From contig NZ_REFY01000007.1 of assembly GCF_003841485.1 (NCBI RefSeq), positions 1-64,000 on the forward strand: a DNA stretch of 64,000 nucleotides, written 5' to 3'. Positions within the stretch are counted from its first letter, which is position 1. Each line of letters begins with the position of its first letter. Source of the DNA: Natrarchaeobius halalkaliphilus (GTDB lineage: Archaea > Halobacteriota > Halobacteria > Halobacteriales > Natrialbaceae). The position numbers and the translations under genes were made by a program. The notes below the pieces were generated by a model. That model saw only the letters and a list, made by a program, of their open reading frames with translations. It was not told where the DNA came from and did not search any database. Of the stretch, positions 25,272-33,941 are shown piece by piece.

Positions 25272-25648
25272 TGGCTGACCCGTGCGATGATTTCGATCTC
25301 GACCCCGATATCCACCGGAAGGTCTTCGACCTGGATGGCGCTTCGGGCGGGGTATGGCTCGCTCAGGTACTCCTCGTATACGCCGTTGATCGCGTCGTAA
25401 TCGTCCATATCCTGGATGAAAACGGTCGCCTTGACGACGTCGTCGAGCGAACTCCCTGCCGCTTCGAGGACTGCACCGATGTTTTTCATCGTTCGATGAG
25501 TTTCGTCCTCGATATCTTCCCCGACGATCGCTTCGGTTTCGGGATCGATCGGTCCCTGTCCTGAAACGTACACCGTTCCGTCGTCTACGAGACCCTGGGA
25601 GAACGGTCCGATACTCGGTGGCGCATTGGGTGTAGATACCTCTTTCAT
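25268..25648 (-). CDS. ridA: RidA family enamine/imine deaminase
   Basis: A 126-residue RidA/YjgF protein of normal length: MKEVSTPNAPPSIGPFSQGL at the start, SGQGPIDPETE, THRTMKNIGAVLEAAG, and the C-terminal PARSAIQVEDLPVD with the conserved substrate-binding Arg. RidA hydrolyses reactive enamine/imine intermediates released by PLP-dependent lyases and dehydratases. Here it lies between a PLP enzyme and a dehydrogenase, so it probably processes the 2-iminoacid made by the upstream SelA-like enzyme. It has its own promoter (25672-25693). Confidence 0.92.
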   Translation of the reverse strand: MKEVSTPNAPPSIGPFSQGLVDDGTVYVSGQGPIDPETEAIVGEDIEDETHRTMKNIGAVLEAAGSSLDDVVKATVFIQDMDDYDAINGVYEEYLSEPYPARSAIQVEDLPVDIGVEIEIIARVSQ

Positions 25649-25671
25649 AACCAGTTACGACCACTCTCGCA

Positions 25672-25693
25672 TGAATAAAGTATATTTCGGTTC
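25672..25693 (-). promoter_or_regulatory. Promoter of ridA-gdh, shared motif with the SelA-like gene
   Basis: The plus-strand TGAATAAA (25672-25679), 6 nt, TTCGGTTC (25686-25693) reads on the coding strand as GAACCGAA then TTTATTCA, i.e. a BRE-like block followed by a TATA-like block, ending 24 bp before the ridA ATG. The same two blocks with 4-nt spacing precede the SelA-like gene (26994-27013). Confidence 0.55.
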
Positions 25694-25702
25694 GGCCGCT
25701 TT

Positions 25703-26974
25703 TTAACCGGTCGTGTTTGCCACGTCTCGTTCGCTGACGGGCTCGTCACTCTCGGGCCCAGCGTGGGCCCAGATCCGATCCAGGACGTACCCCGGCTCCC
25801 CATCCTCGAGACACATCGGATTGATCGTCACGACGTTCTCATCCAGTCGGTCCGCTCCGACGAACACGCGCGGGTTCTCCGACCGCAACGCTCGAACGAG
25901 TTCGGATGCCGAAATACCGGCCTCGTCCGGATCGATTCGGACGATAGTTTCCGGCGCTACGGAGACGTCGTTGCCGACGGTAACCGTCGTTTTGATACCT
26001 TCGATTTTGGAGAGCTCCTCGGAGATCCGAACCGCACGTTCGTGCCAGCCGCGATTCGTTTCGGCCTGATCTTCTTCGAGGAAGGACTCGAGGGCGACGA
26101 TGAGGCCGACGAGTTCTTCCTTGCCGACTTTCATCGGCCGGCCGATTCCCTGGCGGGGAACGCCGTCGATTTCCTCGAGATCGATCAACCGTTCCGGCGG
26201 TTCCCAGACTTCACTCGCGGCGTGCATGTCGAGATGTTGGAGAGCCATCGACTGAATGAGATCTTTTCGGCCCGCGACGATCCCGGTCGTCTGCGGCCCG
26301 CGGATCGCCTTGCCGCCGCTGAAGACGACGAGGTCCGCACCGTCGTCGATGAACCGGGAGAAGTTGGTCGTCGGTGGCAACTCGGCTGCTGCGTCGACGA
26401 TGACCGGAATATCGTGTTCGTGGGCGATTTCGGTAACGACACCGAGTGGAGGGCCTGTGTACGGTTTTTCGATGTATCCGATCGCGGCCGTTTCGGCCGT
26501 GATTGCAGCTTCGATCTCCCACGGCTCGACGTTGGTTGAGCCCGTACCGAGATGTCGGTCGTTGGTCCCGACGTCGACGATCGTTGCTCCGGTCGCTCTG
26601 AACGCGTGATCGTAGCCGGTTCGATGGGTTCGTGGCATGACGATCTCGTCTGGAATTCCGGCCGTCTCCGGGAGCCGATCCATTCGCTGGATATCGTGAC
26701 CTGCCAGGGCTGCGGCCGCACCGAGTAGCAGTCCGGCAGCTGCACCGCTGGTCACGTATCCCGCCTGTGCGCCCGTTATCTCCGCAATACGTGCGCTCGC
26801 TTCGGCCTGTAGATCGGAGAGTCGAACGAACGACTCGGATGCACGGTTCATCGCATCGATCGCACCGGTACGGATCCGACTGCCACCGATGCGCGTTTTC
26901 GTTCCCGTTGCATTGATAACGGGAGGAACACCTAGCTCGTCGTAGATAGAATTGGCTTCGCCTGCCCTGTCCAT
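25703..26974 (-). CDS. SelA-like PLP-dependent enzyme (DgaE-type ammonia-lyase candidate)
   Basis: A 423-residue fold-type I PLP enzyme of the SelA-related group that includes D-glucosaminate-6-phosphate ammonia-lyase DgaE. The cofactor lysine is Lys222 in VFSGGKAIRGPQTTG and the cofactor Asp is Asp194 in VIVDAAAELPP; an early glycine-rich segment is VTSGAAAGLLLGAA. Archaea lack the bacterial SelA role, and the neighbours here are ridA, a glucose-dehydrogenase-type enzyme, an IclR regulator and a sugar deacetylase. The likely reaction is beta-elimination/deamination of an amino sugar acid to a 2-keto-3-deoxy acid (inference). A paralogue begins beyond the right edge (63540-64000). Confidence 0.8.
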   Translation of the reverse strand: MDRAGEANSIYDELGVPPVINATGTKTRIGGSRIRTGAIDAMNRASESFVRLSDLQAEASARIAEITGAQAGYVTSGAAAGLLLGAAAALAGHDIQRMDRLPETAGIPDEIVMPRTHRTGYDHAFRATGATIVDVGTNDRHLGTGSTNVEPWEIEAAITAETAAIGYIEKPYTGPPLGVVTEIAHEHDIPVIVDAAAELPPTTNFSRFIDDGADLVVFSGGKAIRGPQTTGIVAGRKDLIQSMALQHLDMHAASEVWEPPERLIDLEEIDGVPRQGIGRPMKVGKEELVGLIVALESFLEEDQAETNRGWHERAVRISEELSKIEGIKTTVTVGNDVSVAPETIVRIDPDEAGISASELVRALRSENPRVFVGADRLDENVVTINPMCLEDGEPGYVLDRIWAHAGPESDEPVSERDVANTTG

Positions 26975-26993
26975 GCACTCTCTTCCTCGATAG

Positions 26994-27013
26994 TGAATAA
27001 AAAAGTTCGGTTC
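26994..27013 (-). promoter_or_regulatory. Promoter of the SelA-like gene
   Basis: Plus-strand TGAATAAA (26994-27001), 4 nt, TTCGGTTC (27006-27013): on the coding strand GAACCGAA, then a TTTTTTATTCA TATA-like box ending ~20 bp before the start at 26974. It matches the ridA promoter block for block, suggesting common control, with the divergent IclR gene next door as candidate regulator. Confidence 0.55.
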
Positions 27014-27069
27014 CGCTCTCGTTTCTTTGTGGGAAATACTAATAACCTCTAACTCCGAATGCGTCGAGT

Positions 27070-27816
27070 ATGGCTACGGAACTGGGAGACGAAACGATCG
27101 AGGCGACGGTTCGCTCGTTTTCCGTACTCGACGTGCTCATCGATAGCGCACAGCCGGTTGGCGTTACCGAGATTGCATCGCGGACGAATATGACGAAGAG
27201 TACGGTGTACAAACACGTCAACACGCTCGTTGCGCTGGGTTACGCCGAAAAAGTCGGAAGCCAGTACGAACCGGCGATCCGGTTTCTCGACTGTGCCAGG
27301 CGAATCCGATGGGACAACGATCTCATTCGAACAGTTCGCGAACCGGTCGATGAACTCGCCGAGATGGCAAACGAGGTCGCCGGACTCGTTATCGAACGAA
27401 ACGGTGTCGCAATCGACGTCTACTGTGCCGATCAGTACTACAGCGGTACGTTTCCCGCGTACAATACTCGCCATCTCCATTGCAGCGCTGCAGGGAAAGC
27501 GATCCTCGCGGAGCTACCGGACGAACGTGTCGAGTCGCTCGCGCGGACGTCGACGGCGCTGACCGAACATACGATCACCGATCCCGACGAGTTGCTCCTG
27601 GAACTCGCCCGGATTCGAGAACGCGGGTTTTCGCTCGACAGGCAGGAGCAGTTCCCGGACGTGAACAGCGTTGCTGTCAGCGTCGAGACTGACTCGTTCG
27701 TCGCATCCGTATACGTCTCCGGACAGGCGGACGAACTGTCGGGGAAACGATTCGAGGAGAACATTCCCGGACTCCTTCTCAGTGCGAGTCGTATGCTGGC
27801 ATCGACTCTCGAGTGA
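27070..27816 (+). CDS. IclR-family transcriptional regulator
   Basis: A 248-residue IclR protein. Residues ~10-70 form the winged helix (TVRSFSVLDVLIDSA, VTEIASRTNMTKSTVYKHVNT), and residues ~85-245 the GAF-like effector domain with HLHCSAAGKAILAELPDE, the hallmark of the family. IclR regulators control sugar and aromatic-acid catabolism by binding a pathway metabolite. It is divergent from the SelA-like gene with 95 bp between, so it likely controls that promoter and perhaps the whole island. Confidence 0.9.
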   Translation: MATELGDETIEATVRSFSVLDVLIDSAQPVGVTEIASRTNMTKSTVYKHVNTLVALGYAEKVGSQYEPAIRFLDCARRIRWDNDLIRTVREPVDELAEMANEVAGLVIERNGVAIDVYCADQYYSGTFPAYNTRHLHCSAAGKAILAELPDERVESLARTSTALTEHTITDPDELLLELARIRERGFSLDRQEQFPDVNSVAVSVETDSFVASVYVSGQADELSGKRFEENIPGLLLSASRMLASTLE

Positions 27817-27952
27817 TCGCCGTCGATGGGCTGGGTTATCACAACAGATACCGCTTGCCGGGATCGGTTTCCCATCGACTTCGTTCCCTCCATGATCGAG
27901 TGGGGAATCCTGCGAGCGATTAGTTTAAAATAGGTCCGCTGCAATATCTCGG

Positions 27953-28660
27953 ATGCCAATGAAGTTGTTAGCAATCGTTGCACATCCGGACGATGCAGAT
28001 ATATTCTGTGGCGGTACGATCGCGAAACATGCAGATCGCGGTGATACCGTCACGATCGCTCACATGACCAAAGGGGAGTACGGTGGGTTCGACACCGATC
28101 GGGAAACCGTTGCCGAGACGCGAGCCGAGGAAGCTCGTCGCTCGGGTGACGAACTCGGTGCGGCCGACGTGACGTTCCTCGGATTTCCCGACGGTCGCAT
28201 CGAATACTCGCTCGAGAACCGTCTCGAAATCGTCGAGACGATCCGCGAGCACGACCCGGATCTGATCCTGACACATTACCGAGAAGACATGCATCCGGAT
28301 CACCGGGTCACGTCCCGGCTCGTCACCGACGCCTATTATATGGCATCGCTTCCGCTCGTCGAAACCGAGTACGAGCCGTGTGACCCCGACAACGTCTACT
28401 GCTTCGGAAAGCCGACGTCGACGTTCGAGCCGACGACGTACGTCGATATTTCTGGATACGAAAACAGGAAGGCCGCGGCCATCGACCACCACGAGTCACA
28501 GGTCGCTTTCCTCGAAGAACACGGCGGTATCGATGCGGAATTCGACAACCTCATCGAGGGTGTCGCCGCTGAAAATGCGACGCTCGGAAAGAAAACCGGC
28601 GTGAACAGCGCGGAGGGGTTTCTTGCGCTCCACGAGCAGGCAAACGACTATCTCGGTTGA
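27953..28660 (+). CDS. PIG-L/LmbE-family deacetylase
   Basis: A 235-residue LmbE-like protein with the zinc motif AHPDD at residues 10-14 (IVAHPDDADIFCGG) and the later His cluster YREDMHPDHR and DHHESQ. Members deacetylate N-acetylglucosamine moieties (PIG-L, BshB, MshB, archaeal chitobiose deacetylase Dac). With chitinases close by, a cytoplasmic GlcNAc or chitobiose deacetylase is the natural guess. A TATA-like GTTTAAAATAG lies ~25 bp before the ATG at 27953, giving a leaderless start; the ATG at 27959 is an alternative. Confidence 0.86.
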   Translation: MPMKLLAIVAHPDDADIFCGGTIAKHADRGDTVTIAHMTKGEYGGFDTDRETVAETRAEEARRSGDELGAADVTFLGFPDGRIEYSLENRLEIVETIREHDPDLILTHYREDMHPDHRVTSRLVTDAYYMASLPLVETEYEPCDPDNVYCFGKPTSTFEPTTYVDISGYENRKAAAIDHHESQVAFLEEHGGIDAEFDNLIEGVAAENATLGKKTGVNSAEGFLALHEQANDYLG

Positions 28661-29168
28661 GCAACGCTTCGACCACTGTTCTGACCGGTAATCGAGAAAC
28701 GCGCCGCCCGTCATCGGCGGACCGCCGTTCGATGTGGCATGTGACAGCGGCCAATTCCCACGCGTGCGATCGGTTCCCCTGGAACTCGTCGTCGACTCGA
28801 GAGCGCAATCTGCGTCGAAGCCACGGAGACTCGTTCGGCTCGTCACAGCTGTCGTTTCGCTCGAGAATACCTTCACCGAGATCTCTGATCTCGAACGGGA
28901 TGTTTCGCCCTGAGAAACACAGCTAACTATCCTCCAAAATTTACGCGTGTACTGTTGTAATTCCTGTGGAAGAACTTCCAGAAGAGTGGAATAATCGGCC
29001 TCTCTGTTTCTCTCTAAGAAACGCCGGGATGGCAGACGATCGACCGATACGAAGAGCGACCCTCCTTACTACCGGAATGATAGCAAGACACATACGCTAC
29101 GGGGAATGAAGCTCTCGACCGACTCCGGAATATTTCGTCCATCGAAACAACCGGCTACGATACCGTGT
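28661..29168. other. Intergenic region between convergent genes
   Basis: About 500 bp between the deacetylase and the dehydratase-like gene. Short open frames have shadow-like composition. I see no supported gene, repeat or RNA. Confidence 0.4.
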
Positions 29169-30320
29169 TCACCACTCTGCGATCGTTCCGTCCTCGTGTC
29201 GCCAGATCGGGTTCGACCAGTCCAGGTCCTGTCGCGATCGTTTTCGGATCGCCGACTCGTCGATCTCGAGGCCGAGCCCCGGTTTTTCGAGGAGCGAAAG
29301 ATAGCCATCGACGAATTCGAAGACCGACGAGTCGTGCAGGTAGTGATCCGCGGCGCTTTTCGGAGCCGGATAGATATCGAACCCGTGATCCTGAACCAGC
29401 AAGTTCGGAATATGCGTGCTCACCTGTAGTGACGCAGCGAGCGCGATCGGACCGAGCGGACAGTTCGGCGCGACCGCGACGTCGTGGGTCTCCGCCATCG
29501 CGGCGATCCGGACGAGCTCGGATATTCCTCCTGCGTGCGAAACGTCCGGTTGAATAACGTCGATTCCACCGCGTCGAAACAGGGGTTTGAAATCCCATCG
29601 GGAGTACAGTCGCTCACCGGTCGCCATCGGAACGTTCGTCCGACCGGCTAGCGTCGGAAGATACTCCAGATTCTCCGGAAGCAGCGGTTCTTCGACGAAC
29701 AGCAGATCGAACTCCTCGAGCGCAGCGATGACGCGTTTTGCCAGAGACTTCGAGATTCGCCCGCGGAAATCGACGACGATATCCATCTCGTCGCCGACGA
29801 CCTCGCGGACGTGCTGGACTCGATCTGTAATCTCGTCGACCGCAGCAGGCGGCTCGAGATGTCGCATCTGGTTCGAGGCGTCCATCTTCAGGGCGGTGTA
29901 TCCGGCGTCTGCCAGCTGTTTCGCTTCGGCTCCGATTTCGGTGACACGATCGCCGCCGATCCACTGGTATACGCGAATTCGATCCCGGGTTCGTCCACCG
30001 AGAAGTTCGTACACGGGAACGTCGAAGCTCTTCCCCTTGATGTCCCATAGCGCCTGATCGATCCCTGCGATCGCGCTCATCAGGACCGGGCCACCGCGGT
30101 AAAAACACCCTCGGTACATCGCCTGCCAGTGATCCTCGATAGTGTGTGGATCTTTGCCAACGAGATAGCTGTTCATCACCTCCTCGACGGCGGTTCGGAC
30201 GGTCTGTGCCCGCCCCTCGACGATCGGTTCACCCCACCCCACGACCCCGTCGTCCGTCTCAATTTTCAAGAAGAGCCAGCGCGGCGGAACTTCGAACAGT
30301 TCGTATCCGGTGATTTTCAT
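29169..30320 (-). CDS. Galactonate dehydratase-like enolase-superfamily enzyme with altered active site
   Basis: A 383-residue protein strikingly like D-galactonate dehydratase: metal ligands Asp184 (VVDFRGR), Glu210 (FVEEPLL) and Glu236 (TGERLYSRWDFK), then PDVSHAGGISE and CPLGPIALAA. In E. coli DgoD, as I recall it, the corresponding places read DFHGR and LHCPLGPIALAA, with catalytic histidines; here they are DFRGR (Arg186) and APNCPLGPIALAA (Asn286). The fold and metal site are kept but the general acid/base residues differ, so the reaction is probably not plain galactonate dehydration. It is divergent from the sugar ABC operon, and a sugar acid substrate is likely. Confidence 0.82.
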   Translation of the reverse strand: MKITGYELFEVPPRWLFLKIETDDGVVGWGEPIVEGRAQTVRTAVEEVMNSYLVGKDPHTIEDHWQAMYRGCFYRGGPVLMSAIAGIDQALWDIKGKSFDVPVYELLGGRTRDRIRVYQWIGGDRVTEIGAEAKQLADAGYTALKMDASNQMRHLEPPAAVDEITDRVQHVREVVGDEMDIVVDFRGRISKSLAKRVIAALEEFDLLFVEEPLLPENLEYLPTLAGRTNVPMATGERLYSRWDFKPLFRRGGIDVIQPDVSHAGGISELVRIAAMAETHDVAVAPNCPLGPIALAASLQVSTHIPNLLVQDHGFDIYPAPKSAADHYLHDSSVFEFVDGYLSLLEKPGLGLEIDESAIRKRSRQDLDWSNPIWRHEDGTIAEW

Positions 30321-30491
30321 ACTGAGAGCGTACGTGATGAACCATTAAATAGTCACCCGATGGGCTGCGTTCCTCGGTCTGTCGTCGCATTTCGAATCTG
30401 ATCCGTAGTAGAAGTCAGCGCGACCTATTTCCCGATAACAATTGGAAAAAGTTATGTACAACGTGTTGCTATACGAGGACGAGGCTTAGCT

Positions 30492-31772
30492 ATGAGAAAC
30501 CATACTCGCCGGAAGGTGCTTACAACGACTGGTGCAGCGACCGCGTTCAGTCTCGCGGGGTGTATCGGTGACAGTGACGGAAGCAACGGGACGACGATCG
30601 AGACGCGATACATGGACGCGCCCGGTATCGAGGACTACTTCGAAGAACACACGGCGGCGTTCGAAGAGGAGACCGGAATCCACGTCGAGTTCGAAACCGT
30701 CGGGTGGGGTGAAGCTCAGGATACGCTCATGAGCGATATCACGAGTAGAACCGGCCCGGACGTTCAAGAAATCGCTTCGACCTGGATCCCGGAACAGTAC
30801 GATGCGAACGGGTGGATGGACCTCGAGTCCGACGAGGTCGTCGATCACATCCCGGACACCGGAATGTTCGAAGACGGTGCGATGGACGTCGCGACGTTTC
30901 AGGATACGCTCGTCGGTATCCCGTGGTTCTGGGGTCCGCGCGCGTGGCAACAGGTAGACGAGGAGGTCGAAGCTGGTGACGTCGCCGGACACCCCGAAGA
31001 CTGGGACGGTCTCGTCGATCAAGCACAGGCATACGACGGCGACAATCACCTGTTCGCACTCATGGGATCCGATTACGAGCCCATGCGGAACTTCGCGATG
31101 TTCCTCTGGCAGAGCGGCGGACAGTTGCTCACCGACGACAACTCCGAGCCGGCCTTCCACAACGAAGCGGGAGTCCAGGCGCTCCAGTTTTATGCAGACC
31201 TCTACGCCGAGTACGACGTGCTCGACTCCGAAACGGTCGAGTGGGCCGCTGCAGACATCAACGGTGCGTTTGCGGGCGGACAGATGGCCAGCACCATCGA
31301 CGCCCTCGGAACCGTCGGCGCGTACGAGGAAGAGGACGGCCAGTCGCTAGACGACCTCTCGATCTCCGCTCCGCCCGTCGGCCCCGACGGCGACGGCGGC
31401 ACCTTCTTCGGCATGGAGCTGCTCGGTATCCACCCGTGGACCGACGAGCCCGAAGCAGCCGCACAGTGGATCGAATACCTGCTCCGCGCCGAACCGAACG
31501 CCGAAATCTCGAGTACGGTCGGATTCCTGCCGACCAATCCCGACGGGTTCGACACCGAGTACTTCGAACACGACGTCTACCAGACGTTCAACGATGACGT
31601 CTTCCCGGTCGCACAGACGTACCCACAGGTGCTCGGCTGGGGTGAGATCGAGGGCGAACTCAACAGATCCGTTGCCGAGGTCATCCAGAATGCCGTTACC
31701 GGTGACCTCGAGGAAGGGGATGTCCAGAACGCGCTCGACGACGCCGCGGAAGTCGCACACCAGACGTTATAG
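30492..31772 (+). CDS. Sugar ABC transporter substrate-binding lipoprotein
   Basis: A 426-residue family 1 solute-binding protein. The N-terminus has a twin-arginine motif (HTRRKVL) and a lipobox (SLAGC), so it should be exported by Tat and anchored by a lipidated Cys. The mature part shows the family's pattern: EEHTAAFEEETGIHVEF, DVQEIASTWIPEQY, FALMGSDYEPMRNF, AQWIEYLLRAEP. It binds a sugar outside the membrane and delivers it to the two permeases downstream. Substrate is unknown; amino sugars or chito-oligosaccharides are plausible given the neighbours. Confidence 0.9.
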   Translation: MRNHTRRKVLTTTGAATAFSLAGCIGDSDGSNGTTIETRYMDAPGIEDYFEEHTAAFEEETGIHVEFETVGWGEAQDTLMSDITSRTGPDVQEIASTWIPEQYDANGWMDLESDEVVDHIPDTGMFEDGAMDVATFQDTLVGIPWFWGPRAWQQVDEEVEAGDVAGHPEDWDGLVDQAQAYDGDNHLFALMGSDYEPMRNFAMFLWQSGGQLLTDDNSEPAFHNEAGVQALQFYADLYAEYDVLDSETVEWAAADINGAFAGGQMASTIDALGTVGAYEEEDGQSLDDLSISAPPVGPDGDGGTFFGMELLGIHPWTDEPEAAAQWIEYLLRAEPNAEISSTVGFLPTNPDGFDTEYFEHDVYQTFNDDVFPVAQTYPQVLGWGEIEGELNRSVAEVIQNAVTGDLEEGDVQNALDDAAEVAHQTL

Positions 31773-31950
31773 TCGATTCCGGTCGAATCAGCTATCCCCC
31801 GCGAGTTGCGATGCGTTCGCGGTGGATCAGCTCGTCGATCCCCTGCCGTATACGTCGTCTCTCGATCCACAGCCGTTGTGACGTTGACCTGTATCGCTAC
31901 CGCGTTCGAGAGAACAAAAACATTAACCCAACTCAACCCTCATAACCGTT

Positions 31951-32937
31951 ATGGTACGTACGACGAGACAGTTTCGAAGCCGACTAGCCGATCTTCACCT
32001 CGGGAGCTATCTCCCGCTGTACAATCGGCTGACCGAACAGCAGCGTTTTGCATACAAACTCCTCGCCCCGGGGCTCGCGATGATGTTTCTTATTCATTTT
32101 ATTCCGATCATCTGGGGGACGCTCATCAGTTTTCTCGGCGTCGACTCGAGTTACATCTACCGGTGGCATGCAGCCCCGTTCGTCGCGCTCGAGAACTATC
32201 AGTACGTATTGGATCCACGTACCGTGGTCGGCGGCCGGTTCTGGTTCTCGGTCCGGCAGACGGTCATCTTCGCGGTCGGAACCCTGGTGGTGACGTACGT
32301 TCTCGGGCTAACGGCAGCCCTCGTTCTCAATCAGAAGTTCAAGGGGCGATTCGTGGCGCGAACGCTGTTGTTACTGCCGTGGGTCGCGCCGGTCGTCGTC
32401 ACGCTGCTCATCTGGCGAATGATGTTCCAGCAACAGAGCGGCATCATCAACAACATTCTCATGTCGATCGGGGTCATCAACGAGCCGATCTACTGGCTCA
32501 TCGGGGACAACGCCATCTGGACGCTCGTCCTCACCCACTCGTGGACGCAGTTCCCGCTCGTGATGATCATGCTGTATGCCGGGTTGCAGTCGATTCCCGA
32601 ACAGCTCTACGAGGCCGCAGCGATCGATGGAGCTGGCCGGTGGGAGAAGTTCCGCCACATCACTTTTCCGCAGCTAAAACCGGTTTCCGCCGTGGTCGTG
32701 TTGCTGGTGATGCTGTGGACTATGATCAACTTTACCGCGCCGTACGTCCTGCTCGGCGCACAGCCGCCACGAGCAGGCCAGGTTTCGATCCTGTACATCT
32801 ATGACTTTGCGTTCTCGAACTTCCAGTTCGGCCGCGGTGCGGCGATGAGCGTCGTCCTCTTTGCGATCGCGATGACGATGGCGCTTGCGTACTACAAGTA
32901 TCTGTTTGACGAGGACTTTACGGAGGGAGACCAATGA
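31951..32937 (+). CDS. Sugar ABC transporter permease (MalF/UgpA type)
   Basis: A 328-residue inner permease with six predicted membrane segments and the EAA loop that docks the ATPase (YEAAAIDGAGRWEKFRHITF). It begins after a ~180-bp gap behind the binding-protein gene with its own AT-rich upstream stretch. Its last codons overlap the next permease (ATG within the final four bases, 32934-32937), so the two are translationally coupled. Confidence 0.9.
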   Translation: MVRTTRQFRSRLADLHLGSYLPLYNRLTEQQRFAYKLLAPGLAMMFLIHFIPIIWGTLISFLGVDSSYIYRWHAAPFVALENYQYVLDPRTVVGGRFWFSVRQTVIFAVGTLVVTYVLGLTAALVLNQKFKGRFVARTLLLLPWVAPVVVTLLIWRMMFQQQSGIINNILMSIGVINEPIYWLIGDNAIWTLVLTHSWTQFPLVMIMLYAGLQSIPEQLYEAAAIDGAGRWEKFRHITFPQLKPVSAVVVLLVMLWTMINFTAPYVLLGAQPPRAGQVSILYIYDFAFSNFQFGRGAAMSVVLFAIAMTMALAYYKYLFDEDFTEGDQ

Positions 32938-33860
32938 TTCCCACGGGACTTCAGCTGTCGTCGTCGGCCACGGAGCGCCTGTTCGATCTCTTGACGAAGG
33001 GAGTTCTCGGCACTCTATTACTGTTCGCGTTGTTTCCGATCTACTGGATGGTCATCTCGAGTTTCCGGACCCGGACCGAGATCACGGCCGCAGATCCGCA
33101 GCTCTTACCGTTCGAGCTCGCAGAGATTCCGGCCATCGTTCAGGATCCCGTTCTCCTGGCCGAGATCCTCCACTACGAGAACTACGTCACGATGTGGGGG
33201 CGGTTCCCGGTGTTGGACTACTTTATCAACAGTCTCATCATCGCGAGTACGACGACCGTCTTCGCTCTCATCGTCGGCTGTCTGGGCGGATACGCCTTCT
33301 CGAAGTACCGGTTCCCCGGGAAAGGTGCCGTTGGAGGCGCGTTGCTCGGCACGCAGATGATACCGGGAATCCTCATCTTGATCCCGATGTTCCTGCTGTT
33401 CGTCTGGATCCAGGATACCTTCGCAATTCCGCTGGTAGACACCTATCACGGAATCATCTTCGTCTACACGACGTTCACCATTCCGGTGGCGATCTGGATG
33501 CTCAGGGGATTCTTCGATACGATCCCTGACTCCGTCGAGGAGGCGGCGCGGGTCGACGGCTGTTCGCGAATACAGGCACTCGTCCGTGTCGTGCTCCCGA
33601 TGGCTGCTCCAGGCATTGCTGCCACGGGAATGTTCGTCTTCCTCGTTGCGTTCAACGAGGTGTTGTTCGCGTCGATTCTCGCCAGCGGCGACGTGACTCC
33701 GTTCGCGATCGGCATTCAGAGCTTCGAAACGCAGACGACAGCCTACTGGGGCGAAATGATGGCCGCATCGACGGTCGCAACGGCTCCCGTTTTGCTCCTG
33801 TTTGTCCTCTTCCAGAAGCCGATCGTCGAGGGACTCACTGAAGGGAGCGTCAAACAGTAA
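32934..33860 (+). CDS. Sugar ABC transporter permease (MalG/UgpE type)
   Basis: A 308-residue permease with six membrane segments. The EAA loop EEAARVDGCSRIQALVRVVLP is present near residue 200, and YWMVISSFRT at the start is typical of MalG-like proteins. It overlaps the upstream permease by 4 bp and partners it in the membrane heterodimer. Confidence 0.9.
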   Translation: MIPTGLQLSSSATERLFDLLTKGVLGTLLLFALFPIYWMVISSFRTRTEITAADPQLLPFELAEIPAIVQDPVLLAEILHYENYVTMWGRFPVLDYFINSLIIASTTTVFALIVGCLGGYAFSKYRFPGKGAVGGALLGTQMIPGILILIPMFLLFVWIQDTFAIPLVDTYHGIIFVYTTFTIPVAIWMLRGFFDTIPDSVEEAARVDGCSRIQALVRVVLPMAAPGIAATGMFVFLVAFNEVLFASILASGDVTPFAIGIQSFETQTTAYWGEMMAASTVATAPVLLLFVLFQKPIVEGLTEGSVKQ

Positions 33861-33941
33861 GTCGATCTTCACTGTTTTCGTTTGATCTGTTCATCCGTCG
33901 TTAGGTAGTTATAAATATCCTCGCGAACCACCGTAGTACAA

